A stretch of DNA of 54,131 nucleotides from Gemmatimonadota bacterium (GCA_026706345.1 JAPOYX010000198.1:125575-179705); one strand, 5' to 3'. Shown: positions 27,252-36,514, numbered from the stretch's first letter. The notes: generated by a model not told the origin, from the sequence alone. Numbers and translations are program-made.

Positions 27252-29393
27252 TCAGCAATTCCCAGCGAGAAAGCCCTTGGACTTAGCGTCAGGCCGATCT
27301 CGCTTCAACACCGCAGCATTGAAGCCCGTGATAAGGCGCTCAAGCGACTTTTCGCCTCCGAATACACGTCGCGCTTGTTCGTACCCGCCGAGAGCGGAAA
27401 ACGGATGTTCGTCTAGATCCCAGCCTCCAAAGGCGTCCATTGTCATGGCATCGGCCTTCGCCCGACTGCCGATGAGGCTCGCCCAGCGGGCTTGTTCTGC
27501 ATTAAATTCCTCATGCCTTCCCCTCCACAACTCAAACCGCACGCCGATCTCTGCGGCACGCGCCTCGTGAGCCGGCGTCCGAATGATCTGGCCTGTCTCA
27601 TCCAAAGTCAGCCACTCCCGGCTTTCCGGGTCGATGTGGTCGTCCACGTCAAGGGTGAGGAGTACGCGGTGGTCGCCGCTACGGCTTGAAGTTCGAGATT
27701 CACCCGCATACCCGCCCTCGTTGCTCGCGTCCTCGTCGTGGATATCGGTGACCCCTACGAAATCAAAAATTGTAAAGTCTGACTTCCCGATGTGCGGTGC
27801 CTTGCGTGTGCCTCGCCCCCGCATCTGTCGGTAGAGGATGGTGCTGCGCGTAAACCGCGCCATAACCAGATTCACGACTTCCAGACAATCGAATCCCGTA
27901 TCCAACATATTGACACTGACGAGTATTTTCGGGAATTCCTCCTCCTTGAAGCGTTTGATAATGGAACTCGTGTCGGGCGCCGGACCGCCGCCTATGTCAC
28001 TAACTACAAAGTCGGCGTAGCGCGTGGTTGGGTGGGGTTTCATGTCTGCAAAACACTCGTCGAACATCTCCGCCAGTGTCTCGGCGTGGCGGCGAGTAAC
28101 GGCGAACACGATGGTCTTACCCCAAGCAGGTCGGCGTCGTATGCCGTCGTGGCCAACAAAACCCTTTTCAAGCACGTCGCGAAACTCTCGCACCATGGCG
28201 CGATTACGTTCAGGAATGGTAAACTTTCGTTCCAGCACACGCGGATCAACAACGATCTCATCCGCAGTCGCGAAAAGCTCTTCGAACTCCGATCTTGTCT
28301 GCTCGTCCATCGCGCTCCAGTCGATCTCGTCGCGGCGTACATCAAACCCGTCCTCCGCCGCGGTCTTCACCGTCATCGCACGATAGACACGATAGGGCAC
28401 GAGATGGTTCTCCCGAATAGCTCGTTGCAATGTGTAGCGGTAGGTAGGTTTGGAAACCTCGAAGAAACGTAGCGTGTCGCGTACGAACAGTCCGTCCTCG
28501 AGGTCGGGAAACGCTTCTGCGTCTGCCGTGCAAGGCGTAGCCGTTAAGCCGAGTTGGATGCCGTCGAAATGCCGCAATACACCGCTCCACCTGCCGTAGA
28601 TTGAACGGTGGCATTCGTCGGTGATGACGAGATCGAAGTATCCCGGTGAAAGGGTCCTGTATTCTGCAATGATGGTCTGCAAGGTCCCGATAGTGATTAG
28701 TTTCGCACGATCGAAACCCCGACCCGGTCGCAGCACGTGGCAGGGATATTCCCGCAAATGATCGGTGAAGACGTCCTCGGCCTGCCGGGCCAGTGCGATA
28801 CGGTCGACCAGGAACAGGACGCGCGTAGCAATACCCGCCTCGAAAAGCCGCTTGATGAAGGCCGCCGCCGTGCGGGTCTTGCCGGTTCCTGTCGCCATCT
28901 CCACCAACAGTTTGCGACGGCCCCGCGAGAATTCTTCCGACAGCGCTCCAATACACTCGATCTGGTATTCGCGGTCTACGATTTTCCGGTCGATTTCCAC
29001 CGTCGCCAGATCAAGGCGAATCCCGCGAGCGGCGATCCTTCGCTCAAGGTCGTCCTGAGCGAAAAACCCCGAGATCCTGCGGGCGTGGGCGTCCGTGTCC
29101 CGATCTAGGAAACGCACTTCCTCGCCGTTCGACAGAAACACGTACGGCACGCCTAGTTGTTCTGCGTAGTGACGCCCCTGATCCTGTGCCGCTACTGGAT
29201 CTACACGTGCCCTTTTGGCTTCCAACGCCGCCATAGGCCGACCCCGCCGATCGCAAAGCACGTAGTCTGCCTGCGAACCGTCTGGCAACGTGTATTCGAA
29301 CAGGACACTTGAACCATCGGTCAGGTTCCAGCCCGCATCGTTAAGCAGGGCGTCGATCTTGACGCGTGCGAAGGCTTCGGTCGTGCCACTCAT
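27252..29393 (-). CDS. hsdR: Type I restriction endonuclease subunit HsdR (EcoEI-like)
   Basis: A 713-residue restriction and translocation subunit. The N-terminal nuclease has the (E/D)xK element EAKRA near residue 58 with QADYVLCD upstream. The superfamily 2 motor has Walker A ATGTGKT (around 167-173), box II DECH, motif III LTATP and motif VI QMRGRGTR. The chain is shorter than EcoKI-type subunits and of EcoEI-like size. It is the first gene of the island transcript; the 160 bases upstream separate it from htpG. No frameshift or missing motif was seen, so the system looks active. Confidence 0.95.
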   Translation of the reverse strand: MSGTTEAFARVKIDALLNDAGWNLTDGSSVLFEYTLPDGSQADYVLCDRRGRPMAALEAKRARVDPVAAQDQGRHYAEQLGVPYVFLSNGEEVRFLDRDTDAHARRISGFFAQDDLERRIAARGIRLDLATVEIDRKIVDREYQIECIGALSEEFSRGRRKLLVEMATGTGKTRTAAAFIKRLFEAGIATRVLFLVDRIALARQAEDVFTDHLREYPCHVLRPGRGFDRAKLITIGTLQTIIAEYRTLSPGYFDLVITDECHRSIYGRWSGVLRHFDGIQLGLTATPCTADAEAFPDLEDGLFVRDTLRFFEVSKPTYRYTLQRAIRENHLVPYRVYRAMTVKTAAEDGFDVRRDEIDWSAMDEQTRSEFEELFATADEIVVDPRVLERKFTIPERNRAMVREFRDVLEKGFVGHDGIRRRPAWGKTIVFAVTRRHAETLAEMFDECFADMKPHPTTRYADFVVSDIGGGPAPDTSSIIKRFKEEEFPKILVSVNMLDTGFDCLEVVNLVMARFTRSTILYRQMRGRGTRKAPHIGKSDFTIFDFVGVTDIHDEDASNEGGYAGESRTSSRSGDHRVLLTLDVDDHIDPESREWLTLDETGQIIRTPAHEARAAEIGVRFELWRGRHEEFNAEQARWASLIGSRAKADAMTMDAFGGWDLDEHPFSALGGYEQARRVFGGEKSLERLITGFNAAVLKRDRPDAKSKGFLAGNC

Positions 29394-29556
29394 GGCACTT
29401 TCCAGGCCTTGACCGTTTTAACAATGGCACTGGAGTACTTGTAAGTATAAAGTTTCAAAACCGCTGGACCGCGGTAACTCCTTTCTTCAGAACCAAATCG
29501 AAGGCAATGATCGCCTCTAACCAACGGCCATAACCATGAGGCGATCTGACAAAGCC

Positions 29557-31485
29557 CTAAATCCGGATCAGTTCCTTGACGAGCAGGTCGTTGATCCGGC
29601 TCGCGAAGCCCACGGGATCGTCGAGCTTGGACCCCTCGGCCACCACGGCCTGCTCGTACAGCAGGCGGCCGATGGATTCGACGCGCGCGTCTTCGCCGTC
29701 GCTGTCGTGGAGCTTCTGCAGGCCCTGGACCACGGGATGTCCGGCGTTGAGTTCCAGGATGCGCTTGGAGGCCTGGCCGCCGCCCTCGCCCATGCGCTGC
29801 ATGAGCCGTTCCATGTGGGCGCTCATGGCACCCTCGTCGGCCACCAGGCAGGAGGCGCTGTCCTTGAGGCGCGTGGACAGCCGGATATCCTGCACCTCCG
29901 GGATCTTGCCCTTCAGGGTTTCGATCAGCGCCTGGAAAGTCTTCTCGTCGTCCTCCGCCCTGGCCTTGTCGGATTCGTCCGCCGTGATGTCGCCCTTGTC
30001 GGCCGCCTTGTACTTCTTCTCGCGGTACTCGGTCACCGACGACATGACGAACTCGTCGATGGGGTCCGTCATGAAGAGGACGTTCCAGCCACGGTCCCGG
30101 AAGACCTCCAGGTACGGCGTTCGTTCGAGCATGCCGCGGTGCTCGCCGATCAGGTAGTAGATCTCCTCCTGGTCCGGCGGCATCTGGTCGACGTATTCAT
30201 CCATGGAAATGAACTTCCCGGCCTCGGTGTTCATGGATTCGTACACGGCGAGGGAGGTCAGGGTGTCGCGGTTCTCGAAGTCCTGCGCCATCCCCTCCTT
30301 GAGGATCAGTCCCAGTTCCCTGTAGAAATCCACATACTTGTCGAACTCGTCCTTCTTCATCTCCTCCAGTACGGTGAAGATCCGCTTGACGATGTTCTTC
30401 CGGATGCGGTCGAGTATGGGATTCTGCTGCAGGATCTCGCGGGAGACGTTGAGGGGCAGGTCGGCGCAGTCCACCACGCCCTTGATGAAGCGCAGGTAGG
30501 GCGGCAACAGCTCCTCGCAGTTTTCCATGATCTGAACCCGCTGCACGTACAGCCTCGGTCCGACCTTGGGGTCGCCGAACATCATGTCGAAGGGCCGCTT
30601 CGCCGGGATGAAGAGCAGCACCTTGAACTCCGTCAGCCCCTCGGCCGTGTAGTGGATCACCCTGGCCGGATCGCCGTAATCGTGGGAGATCTGGCGGTAG
30701 AAGGCGTTGTACTCGTCTGCTTCTATCTCGTCCTTCGATCGCAGCCAGAGGGCCTTCATGGAATTGAGCGTCTCTTCCCGGACCACCGCCTCCGTCTTGT
30801 CGTCCTCCCCCTCTACGGGTTCGTGCCGTTCCACGTCCATGACGACCGGATACTCGATGAAATCGGAGAACTCCTTGACCACCTGCCGGAGCCGCCATTC
30901 CTCCAGGAACTCCTTCTCTTCCTCCTTGAGATGGAGCGTGACGTCGGTCCCGTGCGCCTCCTTCTCCACGGTCTTGATGGTGTATTCGCCCTCTCCCGCG
31001 GAGACCCAACGGACGCCTTGGTCCTCCGGGTCGCCGGCCAGACGAGAAACCACCGTTACCCGGTCCGCCACCATGAAGGCGGAGTAAAATCCAACGCCGA
31101 ACTGGCCGATCAACTCGGGGCGGCTGGCTTCGTCCGCCTGCTGCAGGGTCTCGAGGAACGCCCTGGTGCCGGACTTCGCAATCGTTCCCAACTGGTCGAT
31201 GATGGTTTCGCGAGACATCCCCGTGCCGTTGTCGGAAACCGTCAGCGTGTTCTTGTCCTTGTCGACGATCAGCTTGATCTTCCACTCGGTGTCGCCGTCC
31301 ACCAGGTCGCTGTTGTTGATGGAATTGAAGCGGATCTTGTTGATCGCGTCGCTGGCGTTGCTGATCAACTCGCGGAGGAAGATCTCCTTGTTGGAGTAAA
31401 GCGAATGGGTGATCAGGTGAAGGATCTGCCGCAACTCGCTCTTGAATTCCAAGGTTTCGGTGGATGCGGTGGGGGCTTCGGACAT
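29557..31485 (-). CDS. htpG: Chaperone HtpG (bacterial Hsp90)
   Basis: A 642-residue Hsp90. The N-terminal ATPase has ELISNASDA, DNGTGM and GQFGVGFYSAFMVAD. The middle domain has the conserved VSREILQQNP, and the dimerisation domain is intact to the end. It is a cytosolic, ATP-driven chaperone of late-folding client proteins. The start at 31485 matches the family N-terminus (TLEFKSELRQILHL follows); the longer frame adds 17 residues. AGGAGG lies 12 bases upstream of the ATG. A full-consensus promoter and a folded leader precede it. It forms the right border of the defence island. Confidence 0.97.
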   Translation of the reverse strand: MSEAPTASTETLEFKSELRQILHLITHSLYSNKEIFLRELISNASDAINKIRFNSINNSDLVDGDTEWKIKLIVDKDKNTLTVSDNGTGMSRETIIDQLGTIAKSGTRAFLETLQQADEASRPELIGQFGVGFYSAFMVADRVTVVSRLAGDPEDQGVRWVSAGEGEYTIKTVEKEAHGTDVTLHLKEEEKEFLEEWRLRQVVKEFSDFIEYPVVMDVERHEPVEGEDDKTEAVVREETLNSMKALWLRSKDEIEADEYNAFYRQISHDYGDPARVIHYTAEGLTEFKVLLFIPAKRPFDMMFGDPKVGPRLYVQRVQIMENCEELLPPYLRFIKGVVDCADLPLNVSREILQQNPILDRIRKNIVKRIFTVLEEMKKDEFDKYVDFYRELGLILKEGMAQDFENRDTLTSLAVYESMNTEAGKFISMDEYVDQMPPDQEEIYYLIGEHRGMLERTPYLEVFRDRGWNVLFMTDPIDEFVMSSVTEYREKKYKAADKGDITADESDKARAEDDEKTFQALIETLKGKIPEVQDIRLSTRLKDSASCLVADEGAMSAHMERLMQRMGEGGGQASKRILELNAGHPVVQGLQKLHDSDGEDARVESIGRLLYEQAVVAEGSKLDDPVGFASRINDLLVKELIRI

Positions 31486-31654
31486 CGTCTGGCCTTTCCT
31501 CCTGGGCAGGGGAGCGGGCTGCTCCCGGTGTGACATGCTGTCCCGGGCCGTGATTTGCGCCCGGATACAGTGCGTTTGGTATGTCTATCCCATGTGAAAC
31601 TTGTTGCCTTTTGCCGGTCTGTCGCTCGCTCGCGCCGGGCCGGACAGCATGCGT
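31486..31654 (-). promoter_or_regulatory. Structured htpG leader
   Basis: The predicted transcript has about 160 untranslated bases. Arms at 31642-31651 and 31534-31543 are a perfect 10-base inverted repeat (CATGCTGTCC / GGACAGCATG), extendable by a GGCC:GGCC pair with a bulge. A second hairpin, GGGAGC-AGCCC-GCTCCC, at 31510-31526 lies six bases before the AGGAGG site. It could modulate translation, possibly with temperature. No ROSE or CIRCE element is present. Confidence 0.35.
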
Positions 31655-31683
31655 ATTATAGGGATTTCAGCCAGTTTTGTCAA
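31655..31683 (-). promoter_or_regulatory. Consensus sigma-70 promoter of htpG
   Basis: TTGACA, a 17-base spacer and TATAAT, all matching consensus, sit on the minus strand about 170 bases before the htpG start. The remaining bases to the next gene at 31835 hold nothing else recognisable apart from that gene's GGAGGCGCCGGG site. Confidence 0.85.
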
Positions 31684-31834
31684 CATGGGGCTTCCTTCAA
31701 AAAAGGCTTTGGCAGCGGGATAGACGGAGGTAGATTGTTAACCCGACCATACACGATTCAAAGGAGTCCAAAAATGCGTCGACAGCACGTAGTGTTCCTG
31801 TGCATCGTATGCGGACGAAACGGGAGGCGCCGGG

Positions 31835-32698
31835 ATGCTGACCAGTGAACAGGTAGCCGAATTCCATCGCAACGGGTTCCTCAACGGCGGCCGCGTCCTG
31901 GACGACGACGGGATCCGGGAACTGCGCGACGAACTGCAACGAGTGCTCGATACTGGTCCGGAAGGCTTTCCCGATGATGGACCGAGGCCGGTGCTGTTTC
32001 ACAACATGGTCCGCGAAAGGGAACCGGAGCGCTGCGTCTGGCAGATCGTGAACATCTGGGAAGTGTCCGGCGCCTACCAACGTCTGATTCACCATCCCTT
32101 CATCGTTGAAGCCATCAGCCGGCTCACGGAGGCGGACGAACTGATGGTCTGGCACGACCAGATCCAGTACAAGCCGCCGGGCTACGGCGGCGTCACAAGC
32201 TGGCACCAAGACGCGCCGCTGTGGCCCATCATACGACCCATGACGCCGGTATCCGCCTGGGTCGCACTGGACGACGCGACGGTCGAAAACGGGTGCATGT
32301 GGATGACGCCGGGCAGCCACCGGTGGGGCAACCAGATCGAGTTCCTGCGGACGCAGGCCCACCTGAAGCAGACCGAGGACTTCGGGCGGATCGAGGGCTT
32401 CACGCCGCCCGCCGGCGCAGAGACGACAACCGCGAAACCCCGGCCCTGGCCGGTGAAGGCCGGAGAGGTGTCGTTCCACCACTCGCTGACGTGGCACGGT
32501 TCGCCCTTCAACCGGTCCGGGCTGCCGAGGCGCGCGATCGCCATGCACTACATGACCGGCGAGTCCCGCTTCGTCGCCTCCGGCCAGCACGTCATGAAAG
32601 CCTTCGTCGACCTGCCGGACGGGGCGCCTATGAACCAGGCGGGCGAACACTTCCCCTTCGTAATGAGAAACGGCAAGCCGGCCGCCCTCGCCGGGTAA
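31835..32698 (+). CDS. Phytanoyl-CoA dioxygenase (PhyH) family protein
   Basis: A 287-residue Fe(II)/2-oxoglutarate dioxygenase. The metal ligands are H124 and D126 in SWHQDAPLW and H221 in SLTWHGSPFNRSG, with the 2-oxoglutarate arginine at 232-233 (PRRAIAMHYM). The N-terminal EQVAEFHRNGFL is the usual PhyH opening. A GGAGG site supports the start. The substrate is unknown; such proteins are highly expanded in this kind of genome. A Gfo/Idh dehydrogenase starts 38 bases downstream, suggesting a joint role in sugar, inositol or side-chain oxidation. Confidence 0.9.
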   Translation: MLTSEQVAEFHRNGFLNGGRVLDDDGIRELRDELQRVLDTGPEGFPDDGPRPVLFHNMVREREPERCVWQIVNIWEVSGAYQRLIHHPFIVEAISRLTEADELMVWHDQIQYKPPGYGGVTSWHQDAPLWPIIRPMTPVSAWVALDDATVENGCMWMTPGSHRWGNQIEFLRTQAHLKQTEDFGRIEGFTPPAGAETTTAKPRPWPVKAGEVSFHHSLTWHGSPFNRSGLPRRAIAMHYMTGESRFVASGQHVMKAFVDLPDGAPMNQAGEHFPFVMRNGKPAALAG

Positions 32699-32736
32699 AC
32701 GCATCCGGGCGGGCGGGGCGCCGGAAGGAGCGATCC

Positions 32737-33897
32737 ATGGACGCCGTTCGCATCGGCATCATCGGTACGGGAAACATGGGCAGCCACCATATCGAGTACC
32801 TGTCCGGGAACGAGATCCCGGGCGCGGTGCTGAAGGCTGTCTGCGACGTGAAGCCGGATCAGTTGGCGCGCGCGAAGTCGCTCGCCGGCGATGGTGTCGA
32901 GACTTTCGCGGACGCAGACGAACTATTGGAGTCAGCGGCGATCGACGCAGTGATCATCGCTACCCCCCACTACGACCATCCGCCGCTGGCGATCAAGGCC
33001 TTTGCCCGGGGGCTTCACGTCCTCTGCGAGAAACCGGCCGGTGTATACACGCGCCAGGTGCGGGAAATGAACGCGGCGGGCGAAAAGAGCGGGCTGGTGT
33101 TCGGTCTCATGTTCAACCAGCGGACCCTCGGCGAACACCAGAAACTCAAAGAACTCGTGGCGTCCGGCGAACTGGGCGAACTCCGCCGCACCAACTACAT
33201 CATCACGAACTGGTTCCGCGCGCAGAGCTACTACGACTCGGGCGGCTGGCGCGCCACGTGGTCCGGCGAAGGCGGCGGCGTGCTCGCCAACCAATGTCCC
33301 CACAACCTCGATCTCTGGCAGTGGATCTGCGGCATGCCCGTGCGCATCCGGGCGTTCTGCGGCTTCGGCAAGTACCACGATATCGAGGTGGAGGACGACG
33401 TGACGGCCTATGCCGAATACGAGAACGGCGCCACGGGCGTATTCATCACGACCACGGGCGAATCCCCGGGGACCAACCGCATGGAAATCACGGGGGACAA
33501 CGGCAAGGTGGTCATGGAAGAGGGCAGGATCACCTTCTGGCGCAACAGGACCCCGGCGGACGTCTTCAACCGCGAATGGAAGGGCGGTTTCGGAAGTCCG
33601 GAGACCTGGAAGTGCGCAATTACCTTCAAGGCCGGGGGCGAAGAGCACCGGGGCATCACCAGGGACTGGATACGTGCGATCCTGGAGGGCACGCCGCTCA
33701 TTGCACCGGGCGTGGAAGGCATCCGGGGCGTCGAGCTCGCCAACGCCATGCTGCTGTCCGCCTGGCTCGACGACTGGGTCGAAATACCGGTGGACGAAGC
33801 GCTCTACTACGAAAAACTTCAGGAACGGATCCAAGCATCCACGGTGCGCAAGGAGGATACCGGCGGCGCGACGCTGAGCGTCGAAGGCACGTTTTAG
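32737..33897 (+). CDS. Gfo/Idh/MocA-family oxidoreductase
   Basis: A 386-residue NAD(P)-dependent dehydrogenase. The Rossmann loop GIIGTGNMGSHH is at 7-18. The lysine of the EKP motif (LCEKPAGVY) is near residue 98, and the C-terminal Gfo/Idh domain has GGVLANQCPHNLDL with the catalytic-type histidine. AAGGAG at 32725 fixes the start at 32737; the frame upstream is an unrelated reading through the dioxygenase gene. It is probably co-transcribed with the PhyH gene. The last 16 bases are duplicated just past the stop codon. Confidence 0.92.
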   Translation: MDAVRIGIIGTGNMGSHHIEYLSGNEIPGAVLKAVCDVKPDQLARAKSLAGDGVETFADADELLESAAIDAVIIATPHYDHPPLAIKAFARGLHVLCEKPAGVYTRQVREMNAAGEKSGLVFGLMFNQRTLGEHQKLKELVASGELGELRRTNYIITNWFRAQSYYDSGGWRATWSGEGGGVLANQCPHNLDLWQWICGMPVRIRAFCGFGKYHDIEVEDDVTAYAEYENGATGVFITTTGESPGTNRMEITGDNGKVVMEEGRITFWRNRTPADVFNREWKGGFGSPETWKCAITFKAGGEEHRGITRDWIRAILEGTPLIAPGVEGIRGVELANAMLLSAWLDDWVEIPVDEALYYEKLQERIQASTVRKEDTGGATLSVEGTF

Positions 33898-34093
33898 CGC
33901 CCGAAGGCGCGTTTTAGAACGCTTTGAAGTCGGCAGGCGGGCCGTCAATCTCAGGACCGACGGTTACAGCAGCGGCACTTAGCGCCGCGCCGGCTACAAC
34001 AGCGCCGCGCAGTCCCAGTTGCTTGTAGCGGCCTTACAGGTTGCTTTAGCGCTCCTGCCGCCTCTTACAGAAGCGTCGCGCAGTCCCAGTCGC
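33882..34093. repeat. Decayed duplications of two convergent gene ends
   Basis: The end of the dehydrogenase gene (33882-33897) is repeated at 33902-33917 with one mismatch. The end of the facing kinase-like gene (34073-34093) is repeated at 34002-34022 with two mismatches, and a third partial copy starts near 33964. Together they fill most of the 167-base intergenic stretch. Confidence 0.6.
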
Positions 34094-35162
34094 GGTACGC
34101 GTCGACCAGGCATTGCATCTTCAGCCGCCAGTAGTCCCGCGTACTCCCGTTCTGCTGATCCCAGACGGGAAGTTCGACCCGCCAGATAAGCTGCAGGCGG
34201 TAATCCCCGCAGAGATCATCCCACGAATAATTTTTAACACCGCGCTTCACCAGCGACTCGTAGTATCGCGTCAAGCATCGTGTTTCCCGGTCGTTTTCCT
34301 GTCTCTGTTCACGCGTCCAGAACGTCGCGATCAGGTATACCAGATCTTCCGCGCCCAGGCAGACGCACACCTCCTCCATATCCGACAGGTAGGTGCCATG
34401 AACCTCCGGGTCGTCGGGACAGAGGAACTGGGTGAAGTAACAATCCGAGTGACACGCCGTGAACTGTGAGAAGCAGTCGAATCTGTGTTTCAGATACCGA
34501 TCCCACAGCGTGGGCAGCGCTTCTATCCGCCTTTCGTACAACTTGATCAGTTCGCGTGGCAGTTCGCCACCCGCCGTCTTTCTGAACCGCCTCCATTCCT
34601 CGGTCTGGCAACGCACCTCCGTCATATACCGTTCCTCATCCCTGAACGGCGGCGGGATCCTCACGGGGCCGTCCCTCAGAGCCGAATGCTCCCACCAGTA
34701 AGCATGGAGCCCGGCCAGGGCATCCACGCAACCGGCCAGTTCCTCTTCCTCCGGCACGCCGTCTCCAGCCAGGATGCGCTCGCGAGAGACGGGGGCATGG
34801 TGCGTCCCGGAGACGTCGAGCATCAGGCAATGCGAAACACCCGTTTCCTTGTCGTACGCGCCGTCTATAAGCGGAATCAACATGGACGGCGGCGGCTTCT
34901 GCCCCGTTACGAGGCGATAGAACGCGACTTCATCCCGCCCCCAGTGATTCTGCTTGATCTTGATGAACAAGCGCTCCGGAACATCCGCCGGTGCATCCTC
35001 GGAATACACCGGTTCCAAGTGCGCCGCGACCGAATTGAATGCGGGATTGGGATGGAACTTAACGTCCAGGATCCGTCCCTGTCCCAGCAGGCCATTTCGG
35101 CGGAATATGGAGGTCAGCAGTTCGGGGGTGACCGAATCCAGCGACGAGATAACGTCAGGCAT
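34065..35162 (-). CDS. Kinase-fold (APH/CHK-like) protein with altered catalytic loop
   Basis: A 365-residue protein resembling aminoglycoside/choline-type phosphotransferases. It has FIKIKQ as the probable nucleotide-binding lysine strand, CHSDCYFTQFL where HGDxxxxN is expected, and YLSDMEEV in place of the metal aspartate segment. The catalytic aspartate is kept, but the asparagine that binds the second metal is glutamine, so activity or specificity may differ. The start at 35162 gives an eight-base overlap with pyrD; the longer frame begins inside the pyrD tail. No strong ribosome-binding site is seen, so translation may depend on coupling. Substrate unknown. Confidence 0.6.
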   Translation of the reverse strand: MPDVISSLDSVTPELLTSIFRRNGLLGQGRILDVKFHPNPAFNSVAAHLEPVYSEDAPADVPERLFIKIKQNHWGRDEVAFYRLVTGQKPPPSMLIPLIDGAYDKETGVSHCLMLDVSGTHHAPVSRERILAGDGVPEEEELAGCVDALAGLHAYWWEHSALRDGPVRIPPPFRDEERYMTEVRCQTEEWRRFRKTAGGELPRELIKLYERRIEALPTLWDRYLKHRFDCFSQFTACHSDCYFTQFLCPDDPEVHGTYLSDMEEVCVCLGAEDLVYLIATFWTREQRQENDRETRCLTRYYESLVKRGVKNYSWDDLCGDYRLQLIWRVELPVWDQQNGSTRDYWRLKMQCLVDAYRDWDCATLL

Positions 35163-36330
35163 CGACGGCTCTCTGCGGATTTCGCGGATTACGCGGGTTT
35201 CGCGGATGCGGATTGTCCACGCCCACGGCATCGGAAATCCGGCTCAGGCCATCCCGCGCCAGCAGGCGGCACAGACCCCGGTTGATGCGCTTTACCAGAC
35301 CCGGACCATGATAAATCAGCGATGTGTACAATTGTACAATAGTAGCGCCCAGGCGGATCTTCTCGTAGACGTCCTCGGCGTTGAATATGCCGCCCGTACC
35401 CACGATCACGTGGCGGCTGTGATCCATCCGCGGATACCAGGCCCGGATTGACGCGTCGATCAGACCCCGGACAGGCCGTCCGCAGAGCGTCCCGGGCATG
35501 GCGTCGAGCAGGCGTTGCGGGGACTTCAGACCGGCATAGGGTTTTCCCGTCGGCAGCCCGAAAACGATCCCTTTTACGAAGGGGAATGGATCCATGGCCG
35601 CGAGCGTCCCTTCAATGGCGCCGGGATCGGTCGTAGGCACCACCTTGAGGAACGTGGGCGGCATGGCGTCGTACCGGGCGTATCCAGCGAGCAACGACCG
35701 CAAGGTGCCCGGATCGTCGAAGGGACTCCGACCAGACGCGGTATTGGGGCAGTTCAGATTGAGCGTCACGTAATCGGCGAGGCCGAGGAAGGGTTGCACC
35801 GCCGCGACCAGTTCTTCCACCACCTTGTCCGTGGCCGCCGGCCTCCCGGTGTTCGTTTCGACCAGGTTGATGCCGAGGGGGACGGGCAGCCTGGACGGTC
35901 CGGGCGGTCCGGGCGGTCCGGCGGATGCGAACCGCCGGGCCACCGCTTCCGCGCCGTCGTTGGGCACCCCGTAGTTGACCACGATCGCCTCGTCCTCCGG
36001 CACCCGGAACAGTCTCGGGCGTCCGGGATTGCCGGCCGACGGATACGCCGAGACCGAGCCGACCTCCACGAATCCGAATCCGGCCGCCGCGAGTCCCTCT
36101 ATGGCGACCCCGTTCTTGTCGAACCCGGCGGCCAGACCGACCGGATTGGGGAAGACGAGTCCTCCCGCTTCCATCCTGAGCCGCGGGTCATCCGAGGCGA
36201 ACAGGCTCCGGAGCAGACCGCGAACGGGCGGAATGCGTCCCGCCGCGCCGACCGCGGACAGCGTGGCGCGATGAATCCACTCGGGATCCACGCTGAAGAA
36301 TACGGGGCGAAGGAGGCGGTAGAGCGACAT
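35155..36330 (-). CDS. pyrD: Dihydroorotate dehydrogenase (quinone), class 2
   Basis: A 391-residue membrane-associated flavoenzyme of pyrimidine synthesis. It has PVGLAAGFDKNG (FMN site), GINLVETNTGRPA, TLNLNCPNTASGRSP and IVGTGGIFNAEDVYEKI (phosphate site). The N-terminal helix with FFSVDPEWIHR is the quinone-binding extension of class 2 enzymes. The C-terminal tail after about residue 372 is a low-complexity RNP-rich repeat not found in typical PyrD. A GPPGPPGP stretch near residue 145 is another slippage-type insert. The downstream kinase-like gene overlaps by eight bases. A structured leader precedes it. Confidence 0.95.
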   Translation of the reverse strand: MSLYRLLRPVFFSVDPEWIHRATLSAVGAAGRIPPVRGLLRSLFASDDPRLRMEAGGLVFPNPVGLAAGFDKNGVAIEGLAAAGFGFVEVGSVSAYPSAGNPGRPRLFRVPEDEAIVVNYGVPNDGAEAVARRFASAGPPGPPGPSRLPVPLGINLVETNTGRPAATDKVVEELVAAVQPFLGLADYVTLNLNCPNTASGRSPFDDPGTLRSLLAGYARYDAMPPTFLKVVPTTDPGAIEGTLAAMDPFPFVKGIVFGLPTGKPYAGLKSPQRLLDAMPGTLCGRPVRGLIDASIRAWYPRMDHSRHVIVGTGGIFNAEDVYEKIRLGATIVQLYTSLIYHGPGLVKRINRGLCRLLARDGLSRISDAVGVDNPHPRNPRNPRNPQRAVDA

Positions 36331-36411
36331 GGTACTGGCTTTTTAAATAAGATCCCGGACTCCCATTTCATTCCTTCACGATTACAGCGGCACGGCATGC
36401 GGCGCAAGCAC

Positions 36412-36450
36412 AAAAAAAACCGGGCGCCTCGCACAGGGCAAGGCACCCGG
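36412..36450 (-). terminator. Rho-independent terminator ahead of pyrD
   Basis: On the minus strand a nine-base-pair GC-rich stem (36442-36450 with 36420-36428, one G-U pair, 13-base loop) is followed by eight T residues. It lies about 80 bases before the pyrD start and downstream of a minicistron. It either ends the enolase-family transcript or acts as an attenuator for pyrD. Confidence 0.8.
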
Positions 36451-36481
36451 CTTGCGTCTGGAGGAATGTCAACTGATCAGA

Positions 36482-36514
36482 TCAGTCGTCACACCTCCGT
36501 TGTTTAGATATCAT
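36482..36514 (-). CDS. Ten-codon minicistron (possible leader peptide)
   Basis: An ATG with an excellent AAAGGAGG four bases upstream opens a frame reading MISKQRRCDD and then TGA. A 13-base palindrome (CTGATC-A-GATCAG, 36473-36485) overlaps its stop. The terminator begins about 30 bases later. The layout resembles a leader peptide of an attenuator, but the peptide shows no obvious regulatory codon run besides two arginines and two aspartates. Confidence 0.4.
   Translation of the reverse strand: MISKQRRCDD

Noticed and set aside
29509-29546. Inverted repeat GATCGCCTC / GAGGCGATC between hsdR and htpG
   Set aside because: A 20-base loop and no T-run on the htpG side; too weak to call a terminator, though it could be a regulator site.
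29536-31533. 665-codon plus-strand open frame
   Set aside because: Exact antisense of htpG and rich in the residues expected from complementary third-position bias.
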